Shown here: one piece after another, positions 42,630-49,966 of the stretch
How positions within the stretch are numbered: the stretch's first letter is position 1
Layout of the letters: every line of letters begins with the position of its first letter
NCBI GenBank assembly: GCA_035388225.1
Contig: DAOOPM010000010.1
Location: forward strand, 38,342-102,341
Direction: 5' to 3'
Length of the DNA stretch: 64,000 nt
From: SB25 sp029560875
Lineage (GTDB): Bacteria; Bacteroidota; Bacteroidia; Bacteroidales; Tenuifilaceae
The notes under the pieces: generated by a model
What the model was told of the DNA's origin: nothing
Seen by the model: the letters and a program-made list of their open reading frames with translations, nothing else
The model's database searches: none
Made by a program: the position numbers and the translations under genes

Positions 42630-44276
42630 ATGAAGAACGCTATTGTATTGTATTCGCTTATTGTATTGATTTCAACATCAGTTAATGCTCAGCAAAATAG
42701 GGCTATTCCATCCGAAAAGCCAAAATTAATTGTTGAAATTGTGGTTAGCCAAATGCGTTTCGACTATATAACCCGATACTGGGATAAATTTTCCGATGGA
42801 GGCTTTAAACTACTTGTGAACGAGGGAGCCAACTGTAAAAATGCACGATACAACTATCTTCTAACTCAGCCATACCCAGGAATCGCAACAATATCAACGG
42901 GTACAAACCCATCAATGCACGGAATTATATCTGACAAATGGTATTCCAGAACCAACGGACAGGAAGTTCTTGCTGTAAGTGATGAAAAAGTATCAACCGT
43001 TGGTGGTAGTTTTTTTAGCGGCAAGGTATCTGCAAAAAACCTAGTGACCAGTACTTTGGGCGACGAATTAATCCTCAATAATCCGAAATCCAAAGTTATA
43101 GGAATATCGCTCGATGCTGGCTCCGCAATACTCCTAACAGGCCACAATGCCTCTGGAGTTTACTGGTTCGACCAAGAAAAAGGGACTTTTGTTACCAGTA
43201 GTTACTTTGCAGAAAACATTCCAGTGTGGCTAGATACTTTCAACAACAAAGGTTTCTCTAAACTTTACATTGATAGAGAATGGAAAGCGCTAAACCCAAT
43301 TAACACTTATGAGGAAGCTGATACTGCAAAGGTAAAGTCAGTGGAAACAAAGAAAAAACTATCGGATAAACTAAAATCGTTTGTTGAAGGTATCATTGGA
43401 AAGCCCCAGCCTACAACTAACTATTCGCGGCTAACAGAATCGCCTTTCGGAAATCTCCTAACTAAGGACATGGCCATTGCTACCGTTGTTGGCGAAGACT
43501 TAGGACGCGATGAACACACTGACCTACTATGCCTAACATTTAGTGCAAACAGAAATATTGGGCAAAAATATGGCCCCCACTCCATCGAGATGGAGGACAC
43601 TTATCTTAAACTAGATAAAGAACTATCGCATTTTCTTGAATTTTTATCAATGAATATTGGAAAAGAGAATGTGCTTGTTATACTCACCTCCGACCAAGGA
43701 ATTGCATCATCACCCGATTATTTGGAAAAATCCAAAATCCCTGGAGGATATTTTGACCCTAAAAAGGCAATGATATTACTGGGTAGCTACCTAAACGCCT
43801 CGTACGGACAGGGTGCATGGATTACAGCCTACCACGAAAAACAAATTTTCTTGAACCGAAGGTTAATAGAGGACTCCAATATCAAACTGGAGGATTTCCA
43901 GCAAAAAGTTGCCGATTTTATGCTCGAGTTCTCTGGCGTAGCAAATAGCACTACAGCACACACATTACAAACCGCAAACTTTGCAAATGGAATAATGGTC
44001 AAGTTTCAAAACAGTTTCAACCAACGCCGTTCTGGCGATGTTATTATTAACCTAGAACCAGGCTGGGTAGAGCGAAACGGGTCAGTATCCTCTGGCAATT
44101 CCGCTTACGATTACGACACTCACGTTCCATTAATTTGGTATGGCTGGAAGATGAAGCGCAAGTCTATTCTTTCGCCCGTAAATATGAACGACGTTGCACC
44201 AACACTATCAACCTTGCTTGGCACAACTTGGCCAAATGGAAGCATGGGAACTCCAATAAAGGAAATTGTGGAGTAA
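42630..44276 (+). CDS. Alkaline-phosphatase-fold protein (PafA-like) with degenerate active site
   Basis: The 548-residue product has a signal peptide (ending SVNAQQ) and the PafA/nucleotide-pyrophosphatase fold over its length (FDYITRYWDKFSDGGFKLLVNEG, TISTGTNPSMHGI, KYGPHSIEMEDTYLKLD, DYDTHVPLIWYG). By comparison with PafA from memory, the first metal Asp of VDQMR is Ser40, the nucleophile Thr is Pro81, the Asp and His of the D-x-x-x-H metal motif are Arg308 and Gln312, and the S-D-H motif is S-D-Q (Asp355 kept, His now Gln356). The His preceding the Y-D-Y-D motif is also gone. It is thus very likely catalytically dead. It lies 48 bases after the T9SS carboxypeptidase and ends 4 bases from the convergent GGGP synthase. 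Confidence 0.78.
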   Translation: MKNAIVLYSLIVLISTSVNAQQNRAIPSEKPKLIVEIVVSQMRFDYITRYWDKFSDGGFKLLVNEGANCKNARYNYLLTQPYPGIATISTGTNPSMHGIISDKWYSRTNGQEVLAVSDEKVSTVGGSFFSGKVSAKNLVTSTLGDELILNNPKSKVIGISLDAGSAILLTGHNASGVYWFDQEKGTFVTSSYFAENIPVWLDTFNNKGFSKLYIDREWKALNPINTYEEADTAKVKSVETKKKLSDKLKSFVEGIIGKPQPTTNYSRLTESPFGNLLTKDMAIATVVGEDLGRDEHTDLLCLTFSANRNIGQKYGPHSIEMEDTYLKLDKELSHFLEFLSMNIGKENVLVILTSDQGIASSPDYLEKSKIPGGYFDPKKAMILLGSYLNASYGQGAWITAYHEKQIFLNRRLIEDSNIKLEDFQQKVADFMLEFSGVANSTTAHTLQTANFANGIMVKFQNSFNQRRSGDVIINLEPGWVERNGSVSSGNSAYDYDTHVPLIWYGWKMKRKSILSPVNMNDVAPTLSTLLGTTWPNGSMGTPIKEIVE

Positions 44277-44279
44277 TTT

Positions 44280-44987
44280 TTAGATTAATTTAAGCAAGTC
44301 TGGATTACCTTCAATCCCATTACCAATTACCACCATATCGGCACCAGCGTCGAAAGCAGATTTTATTTGCTCGGGACTTCGCAAACCACCGCCAACAATA
44401 AGTGGAATTGTGATGTCGGATTTCACCTTTTGAATCAATTCTATTGGAACAGTGTTGGTTGCTCCGCTCCCTGCCTCAAGGTAAATCAACTTTAAGCCCA
44501 GTTGTTCACCTGCCAAAGCTGTTGCTGCTGCAATTTCGGGCTTTGTGGAAGGGATTGGCAATGTATTACTCATATACTGAACCGAGGTTGTACCACCGCT
44601 CTCAATCAAAATATACCCAGTAGGTATTACCTCAATCCCGCTCTGTTTAAGTTTATACGACACCTGAACATGATTACCAATTAAAAACTCTGGGTTACGC
44701 CCCGATATAAGCGAAAGCAACAAAATACCATCGGCATTGGATGTGAACTGTAGTGCACTACCAGGAAAAAGGAGCACGGGTAAAGAGGTATTGCTTTTCA
44801 CAGTTTTAACAAACTCATCGATGTTAGAGTTAACCAAACTCCCACCCACCATTACCAACGATACACTCGACTTATTTGCTAATTCAAGTACATGCTTTAT
44901 ATCGTATTTCGTTTCCTTATCGGGGTCGAGGAGTAAAGCAACCACTCGTTTTTTCGATTTAATTATATTTTGATAGATATTTCCCAT
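44280..44987 (-). CDS. Geranylgeranylglyceryl phosphate synthase family protein (PcrB/GGGPS)
   Basis: The 235-residue TIM-barrel prenyltransferase joins a polyprenyl diphosphate to glycerol 1-phosphate by an ether bond. Landmarks are ALLLDPDKET (about residues 16-25), VMVGGSLV, LPVLLFPGSALQF, YIYLEAG-like segment (here LIYLEAGSGATNTVP) and IVGGGLRSPEQIKSAFDAGADMV (phosphate loop; about 190-205). ATG 44987 is chosen; the longer frame from 45041 would overlap the preceding gene. Bacteroidota carry group II enzymes of this type, but their end product in the cell is not settled. It is last in a gldE-gldD-transferase operon. Confidence 0.88.
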   Translation of the reverse strand: MGNIYQNIIKSKKRVVALLLDPDKETKYDIKHVLELANKSSVSLVMVGGSLVNSNIDEFVKTVKSNTSLPVLLFPGSALQFTSNADGILLLSLISGRNPEFLIGNHVQVSYKLKQSGIEVIPTGYILIESGGTTSVQYMSNTLPIPSTKPEIAAATALAGEQLGLKLIYLEAGSGATNTVPIELIQKVKSDITIPLIVGGGLRSPEQIKSAFDAGADMVVIGNGIEGNPDLLKLI

Positions 44988-44997
44988 TGCCTCAAAT

Positions 44998-45606
44998 TTA
45001 CAGGTTAACCCAAACCAAACAGTAATTATCGAAATACTCAAAATTTGCCCTCATATAATTCCACTCGCCGTTATGCTTCACCTTAACAGTACACCACCCT
45101 CTATGTAGCATATCAACCTCAACCAGAACATCAACCTCTGTACTAAAGCATTTTGAAACGCCCCAAGGTAGTTTATAAACAGCCTCCTTTACGCACCAAA
45201 TCAACGAGAGTTCATTTGCGCCATAGTTTGTAACATGGCAAATCTCCCTTTGTGACATAAACTTTGGGGCAACACGCTTGTAGTTCCGTTCCGTTTGCTC
45301 AATATCTACTCCAATGGGTTTACTGGGATTAACGGCTACAACAACCTTGTTACCAGCATGGCTAATGGATATATGAGAATCGTTCGTTGGCAAGTAGGGC
45401 CTTCCATCAGGTTGATAGTGGTATTTATCGCCTAATCCCAATTGCTTAATAAGATTGAGTACAGCCAAACGTTCAAGCCTACGACGAGGGTTTACAGGTA
45501 AATCGACTAACAAACCGAATTCTCTCAGCAACACATCCTCGCTCTCATCAATCTGCCAAATGGCAATATGATTATCGTCGCTATGTATCTCCTTGAAAAT
45601 CGGCAT
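44998..45606 (-). CDS. 4'-phosphopantetheinyl transferase (Sfp/AcpT type)
   Basis: The 202-residue enzyme transfers phosphopantetheine from CoA to carrier proteins. Motifs are YLPTNDSHISISHAGNKVVVAV (split: SHISISHAGN), PIGVDIEQTERNYKRVAPKF with the magnesium Asp and Glu, and WCVKEAVYKLPWG (WxxKEAxxK). It lies six bases after gldD and ten bases before the GGGP synthase gene. Which carrier protein it serves (AcpS-like housekeeping or polyketide/lipid) is unclear. Confidence 0.9.
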   Translation of the reverse strand: MPIFKEIHSDDNHIAIWQIDESEDVLLREFGLLVDLPVNPRRRLERLAVLNLIKQLGLGDKYHYQPDGRPYLPTNDSHISISHAGNKVVVAVNPSKPIGVDIEQTERNYKRVAPKFMSQREICHVTNYGANELSLIWCVKEAVYKLPWGVSKCFSTEVDVLVEVDMLHRGWCTVKVKHNGEWNYMRANFEYFDNYCLVWVNL

Positions 45607-45612
45607 AGTGTA

Positions 45613-46197
45613 TTACTTTATCTTCCACTCAAACGATTCTATGAACGCAACAACATCTTTTGTGAAGAAATCGACAGCAGGGGCCAAAGAGTCCTTGTTG
45701 GGTTCAACACGAAAATAAAGGGCACCTCGAATATAATGTTTCGATGAATCGGTAAGAAAAAATTGTATTGAACTAGCCGAGTTCCCTCTGATATCGTACA
45801 AAACACCGTACACTTTTTTTTCAGAATTTGAAAATATTCGCTCATCAATTGCATCGGCCTTAACGGTATGCTTGTAGGCTAATGAACGAGCATCCTCCAT
45901 CATTGCATTCAGATTCCCCGAAACATCCTTGTAACTCAAATGAATTCGAGCCTTATACTGAGGGAAATCAACATTTAACCATTGTCCACCATCTTGACCT
46001 CTATTGCTCTCGGGATTAACCTTACCATAAACCGGATACCGAAACGTGAATGGATAAATTGAGTCAAAAACACGGTATTCCTTCTCAGGGAAATCGATTC
46101 GGAAATAGCCACGTGGTTTTGGTACCGATGCAGAGTCGCAACTCCAAATCAAAACAACAAAGAATATTGCTGAGAAAAAATATATTCGATTAAGCAT
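45613..46197 (-). CDS. gldD: Gliding-motility lipoprotein GldD
   Basis: The 194-residue product has a lipoprotein leader with Cys20 (FFVVLIWSCDS) and the GldD pattern PKPRGYFRIDFPEKEY, FTFRYPVYGKV, GGQWLNVDFPQYKARIHLSY and FFTKDVVAFIESFEWK. GldD is required for gliding and T9SS function in Flavobacterium johnsoniae, but its exact role is unknown. It overlaps gldE by 8 bases, which indicates coupling, and gldE-gldD is conserved across the phylum. Other T9SS ring genes are not in the window. Confidence 0.92.
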   Translation of the reverse strand: MLNRIYFFSAIFFVVLIWSCDSASVPKPRGYFRIDFPEKEYRVFDSIYPFTFRYPVYGKVNPESNRGQDGGQWLNVDFPQYKARIHLSYKDVSGNLNAMMEDARSLAYKHTVKADAIDERIFSNSEKKVYGVLYDIRGNSASSIQFFLTDSSKHYIRGALYFRVEPNKDSLAPAVDFFTKDVVAFIESFEWKIK

Positions 46198-47521
46198 TAT
46201 CTGTAGGTTGAGAAGTTATTTGAACTTTAATTCGTTTTATTCGCTTATTATCAACTGCATCGATAGTAAAATTGAAATTCTTACATTTTACCATCTCATT
46301 TTTTGCAGGAATGTGCCCTGTTATTTCCAGTATAAGACCAGCCAAGGTTTCTGCTTCGCCACGAACATCGTCGAAGATATAATCATCGCAATTCACTATC
46401 TTACAAAAATCGTTCAACTGAACCTTGGCCTCAAACATATAATTCAGACTATCTATTTTTGTGTAGAGTTGAATATCCTCATCAGACTCGTCGGAAATCT
46501 CACCCACAATTTCCTCTAAAATATCCTCCAGGGTTATAATTCCACTTTTACCACCATACTCATCAACAACAATAGCCATATGTATTTGCTTAACCTGAAA
46601 CTCGGCTAACAAGGCATTAATTTTTTTGCTTTCAGGAACAAAGTAAGGCGCACGAATAAGATTCTGCCAACGGAAAGAGTTATCCCTATCGATGTAAGGA
46701 ATTAAGTCCTTAACGTAGAGAATTCCCTTAACACCATCGAACGAGGTATGGTAAACAGGTATTCTACTATAGCCCGAATCGACCACGACTTTTTTCAAAT
46801 CCTCAAAAGGCGTATCATCCTCAACGGCAACAACATCAATCCGAGGCTTCATAATTTCGCTAACCATTATGTTACCAAAATTTACTATCCCATGAAGTAT
46901 TTTCTTCTCCTCGGCAATCCCGTCGGTTGTAATATCTAAAGCATCGCTAAGTTCATCCATAGAGATGTTCTTTTTGGGAGCGAACCGTTTACCAATTCTA
47001 TATGTTGAAGAAATTAATAGACTATTCAGAGGCCTTAGAACTTTTATCATCAAATAAATAGGATAAGCAACAAAACGTGAAAACTTTAAAGACTTATTGG
47101 TGGCCAAGACTTTGGGCATAATTTCACCAAAAAGTAGAAGTATAAAGGTTATTATAACAACCTGAAAAACAAACCCAGCCAAGGGTGCTTTGGAAAAATC
47201 AATGAGAGAATTGGTAATAAACGATGAAAGAATAACAATAGCCACATTCACAAGATTATTACCAATAAGTACCGTAGCCAATAATTTTTCGGAGTCCTCT
47301 ATGTTCTTCAAAACATATTTGTCGGATTTATGTGTATTACGCTCAACTGCATCGATATCCGCAGGCGAAAGTGAGAAGTAAGCCGACTCAGTTCCGCTCA
47401 TTAGCGCTGAACAAACAAGGAGTAAAAGCAGGATTAATAAACTTAATATAATTCCAAAAGTAATTGGGAAATAGCCAACCCCCTGTAAATAATCAACAAT
47501 TTGGTTACCAAACATTTCCAA
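46190..47521 (-). CDS. gldE: GldE, CNNM/CorC-type membrane protein with CBS pair
   Basis: The 443-residue protein has an N-terminal CNNM/DUF21 membrane domain (about residues 15-190, four helices including ILSLLILLLLLVCSALMSG). A cytosolic CBS pair (about 210-330; PRIDVVAVEDDTPF, IRAPYFVPESKKINALL, HMAIVVDEYGGKSGIITLED) and a CorC/HlyC domain (about 345-435) follow. GldE was identified with gliding machinery in Flavobacterium and partially substitutes for GldD defects. The fold is that of magnesium/cobalt exporters, so an ion role is possible. Confidence 0.92.
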   Translation of the reverse strand: MEMFGNQIVDYLQGVGYFPITFGIILSLLILLLLLVCSALMSGTESAYFSLSPADIDAVERNTHKSDKYVLKNIEDSEKLLATVLIGNNLVNVAIVILSSFITNSLIDFSKAPLAGFVFQVVIITFILLLFGEIMPKVLATNKSLKFSRFVAYPIYLMIKVLRPLNSLLISSTYRIGKRFAPKKNISMDELSDALDITTDGIAEEKKILHGIVNFGNIMVSEIMKPRIDVVAVEDDTPFEDLKKVVVDSGYSRIPVYHTSFDGVKGILYVKDLIPYIDRDNSFRWQNLIRAPYFVPESKKINALLAEFQVKQIHMAIVVDEYGGKSGIITLEDILEEIVGEISDESDEDIQLYTKIDSLNYMFEAKVQLNDFCKIVNCDDYIFDDVRGEAETLAGLILEITGHIPAKNEMVKCKNFNFTIDAVDNKRIKRIKVQITSQPTDNA

Positions 47522-47604
47522 GCAAAATAGTTTTAGTTACAAAAATGGAATAAGTTGTAAAAATAACAAAAAAAGCGCACTAATGCTCAAATGTATTTTT
47601 AAAC

Positions 47605-47638
47605 AAAAACCGACAACATTAGCAAATGCTGTCGGTTT
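47605..47638 (-). terminator. Rho-independent terminator after ssb
   Basis: On the minus strand AAACCGACA / TGTCGGTTT enclose an inner CATT / AATG pair and a TGCT loop, giving a nearly continuous 14-bp stem followed by TTTTTG. Confidence 0.85.
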
Positions 47639-47660
47639 ATACTATTTAAAAATCTATCGA

Positions 47661-48095
47661 CTAGAATGGTAAATCGTCACCTGGCTCAGGTATTGCACTT
47701 TCGGAGTCCGCTAAAGTAGATTTTGCACTTGCTGGCTCAGCATAACCTGATGATTCCTGTTGACCCTGATTAGGCCCTAGGAATCGGAAATTCTCACAAA
47801 CAATCTCTGTACTATAACGCTTGTTGCCATCCTTATCGTCGTACGATGAGGTTCTGATTCTGCCTTCAACAAAAAGCAGTTTACCCGATTTAACGTACTT
47901 TTCAGCAATATCAGCTAAACCACGCCAAACCACGATATTATGCCACTCGGTTTGGGTAACTTTTTTACCCGATTTATCGGTGTAGGTTTCGTTTGTTGCC
48001 AAAGGGAAACGAGCGACGGTTGTTCCGCCTTCAAGGTGACGTACCTCAGGGTCTTTACCTACATTCCCAACAAGAATAACTTTGTTTACTGACAT
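47661..48095 (-). CDS. ssb: Single-stranded DNA-binding protein
   Basis: The 144-residue protein has an OB fold (about residues 1-105: VNKVILVGNVGKDPEVRHLEGG, TEWHNIVVWRGLADIAEKYVKSG, LFVEGRIRTSSYDDKDGN). A short Ser/Ala/Glu-rich linker leads to the acidic tip EPGDDLPF that recruits replication and repair partners. Its position between mutY and gldE is conserved in the phylum. Confidence 0.95.
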   Translation of the reverse strand: MSVNKVILVGNVGKDPEVRHLEGGTTVARFPLATNETYTDKSGKKVTQTEWHNIVVWRGLADIAEKYVKSGKLLFVEGRIRTSSYDDKDGNKRYSTEIVCENFRFLGPNQGQQESSGYAEPASAKSTLADSESAIPEPGDDLPF

Positions 48096-48233
48096 AGATT
48101 TATGTTTTAAGAGTTTGATTACTAAGTTAATAAAATTCGTTGAACATTAACCCAAATTAGTTAGATATTTTTCGAAATAGCTTTTTGAGCTTATGAACTA
48201 TAAAGTTAATTTGTTAAACGTTACTTTTTTTAA

Positions 48234-49310
48234 TTATTGCTTTCTTCGAAAATACTTTTCAGTAGGTTCGGCAGCCAAATATAGGTCAATTAATCGAGGG
48301 ACCGATAGTTCATGCAAATTACTTATTGACACTTTCCTAAAATCGGTCTTAATTTTATAGGAAACCTTATCAACCTCAATAATTATAAATCGAGCATACA
48401 AGGTTAAATGACTTAGTTGATGTTTTATTGGTTCAGAGATACTCAAAATCCTAACATCGCCTTTACCAAGAAAATCTTTCCAGCCATCTAGTTGAATTAA
48501 CTCCTCGGCTGAAACTTGAGTTTGAGTTTCAATAAGAGGAAACTCATAGAGCGAATGCCAGATATCCTTTCCTTCTCGCCTATTAACATAGGTAAACCCA
48601 TTATGATTAATCATCAGATAGTTGAAAAACCTATCCTTAGGAACAATCCGCTTGCCCTTAACCGGAAAGCTATACACTATATTATTCCGGTAAGCATAAC
48701 AGAATTCTTGCATTGGGCACTCATCGCACTTGGCTAGGCGTGGAGTACAAACCAAGGCGCCAAAATCAATTATAGCCTGATTAAATACGGCCGGATTTTG
48801 CTTATCAATCAGTTCTAGTCCTAAGTTGAAGAACTCCTTTTTAGCCTGACTGGTATCAACAGAGGTGAAAATACCAAATACCCTTGATAGTATTCGGTAA
48901 ACATTCCCATCAATTGCAGGCACTGCCTCGTTAAACGCAAACGAAGCAACCGCTGCCGCAGAGTATGACCCTAAACCCTTTATTTTAAGAAGTTCTTTAT
49001 ACGTACTGGGTAACTCGCCATTATAATTCTCCATAACCTGTTTTGCGCCTGCCTGCAAATTGCGGGCGCGAGTATAGTAGCCTAAACCCTGCCATGCCTT
49101 CATAACATCATCGGCAGGAGCATTGGCTAAATCGCTAATTGTTGGAAATTGCTCTACAAACCTGAGATAATAGGACATTCCTTGGTTTACCCTAGTTTGC
49201 TGCAATATCACCTCCGAAACCCATATATAATAGGGGTTACTGGTTCTGCGCCAAGGCAAATCCCTGCCATTATTCCTATACCATTCTATAAGCAAATCTT
49301 TAAAATCCAT
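48234..49310 (-). CDS. mutY: A/G-specific adenine DNA glycosylase
   Basis: The 358-residue enzyme removes adenine opposite 8-oxoguanine. The catalytic Glu is in SEVILQQTRV (about residue 32). The helix-hairpin-helix KIKGLGSYSAAAVASF is at about 110-125, and the catalytic Asp is in PAIDGNVYRIL (about 140). The 4Fe-4S loop is C-x6-C-x2-C-x5-C (CTPRLAKCDECPMQEFC). A NUDIX-like C-terminal domain (about 225-350) reads 8-oxoG. It is divergent from HU. Confidence 0.95.
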   Translation of the reverse strand: MDFKDLLIEWYRNNGRDLPWRRTSNPYYIWVSEVILQQTRVNQGMSYYLRFVEQFPTISDLANAPADDVMKAWQGLGYYTRARNLQAGAKQVMENYNGELPSTYKELLKIKGLGSYSAAAVASFAFNEAVPAIDGNVYRILSRVFGIFTSVDTSQAKKEFFNLGLELIDKQNPAVFNQAIIDFGALVCTPRLAKCDECPMQEFCYAYRNNIVYSFPVKGKRIVPKDRFFNYLMINHNGFTYVNRREGKDIWHSLYEFPLIETQTQVSAEELIQLDGWKDFLGKGDVRILSISEPIKHQLSHLTLYARFIIIEVDKVSYKIKTDFRKVSISNLHELSVPRLIDLYLAAEPTEKYFRRKQ

Positions 49311-49359
49311 AATATCAAATTAATCGCAAAAAAATAATCATCAAAATTAATGTTAACCG

Positions 49360-49391
49360 TTTCAATTATCCACATAAATCATTTATATTTG
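49360..49391 (+). promoter_or_regulatory. HU promoter (-33 TTTC, -7 TATATTTG)
   Basis: TTTC (49360-49363) and TATATTTG (49384-49391) are separated by 20 bases, close to the Bacteroidota consensus. It would give a leader of about 50 nt for the HU gene. Confidence 0.6.
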
Positions 49392-49446
49392 CAGTCCGAA
49401 AAATTAGAATATTGTATAACCAATTGATAATTAAAGATTTTTAAAA

Positions 49447-49734
49447 ATGACCAAAGCTGATATCGTTAACGAGATTTCCAAAAACACAGGAATCGAGAAA
49501 GTAACAGTTCAAAAGACCGTTGAGGCCTTCATGGAAACTGTAAAAGACTCATTGGTAAAGGAGAAAAACGTTTACCTAAGAGGATTCGGTAGTTTTATCG
49601 TAAAGAAACGTGCAAAGAAAACTGCTCGTAACATTTCTAAAAACACTACCATTATTATCCCTGAGCACTTCATTCCATCGTTCAAGCCAGCTAAGACCTT
49701 TGTGAATAAGGTTAAGAACCATGTTAAGAAGTAA
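49447..49734 (+). CDS. HU/IHF family nucleoid protein
   Basis: The 95-residue protein shows the HU fold: MTKADIVNEISKNTGIEKVTVQKTVEAF helices, then LRGFGSFIVKKRAKKTARN (dimer and DNA-arm root) and the saddle segment IPEHFIPSFKPAKTF, followed by a basic C-terminal tail. It bends and compacts DNA. It lies between mutY (divergent) and the small ribosomal protein and rng, a common Bacteroidota order. Confidence 0.94.
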   Translation: MTKADIVNEISKNTGIEKVTVQKTVEAFMETVKDSLVKEKNVYLRGFGSFIVKKRAKKTARNISKNTTIIIPEHFIPSFKPAKTFVNKVKNHVKK

Positions 49735-49771
49735 TTGTTCTATTTTATAAACTAATTAATACTTAGGAATC

Positions 49772-49864
49772 ATGCCAAGTGGAAAAAAGAGAAAAAGGCA
49801 TAAAATGGCCACTCACAAACGTAAAAAACGTTTACGCAAGAATCGTCATAAAAAGAAAAAGTAG
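49772..49864 (+). CDS. 30-residue mS38/AURKAIP1-COX24-like small ribosomal protein
   Basis: ATG 49772 reads MPSGKKRKRHKMATHKRKKR and ends LRKNRHKKKK before TAG at 49862-49864. The peptide is almost entirely basic and matches the short Bacteroidota proteins annotated as AURKAIP1/COX24-domain, relatives of the mitochondrial mS38 decoding-site protein. It lies 37 bases after HU and about 100 bases before rng. The sequence is distinctive enough that I treat it as real despite its size. It is easily missed by gene finders. Confidence 0.8.
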   Translation: MPSGKKRKRHKMATHKRKKRLRKNRHKKKK

Positions 49865-49899
49865 TATCCTTTTTCTTTTAACAGAATAGGCAACCTGTC

Positions 49900-49930
49900 A
49901 ACCTAAAGTGCCGCATAAGCGCTTTAGGTT
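49900..49930 (+). promoter_or_regulatory. Hairpin in the rng leader, no T run
   Basis: AACCTAAAGTGC / GCGCTTTAGGTT forms a 12-bp stem with one G-U pair and a 7-base loop, 36 bases before the rng start. There is no T tract. It could be an RNA-processing or autoregulation site for RNase G, or a weak terminator after the small ribosomal gene. Confidence 0.5.
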
Positions 49931-49966
49931 GCTGTGTTTGTATATACCTTACTAAAATATATTACA

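Noticed and set aside
44988..45041. Longer GGGP synthase frame
   Set aside because: It would overlap the phosphopantetheinyl transferase gene; ATG 44987 matches the family start.
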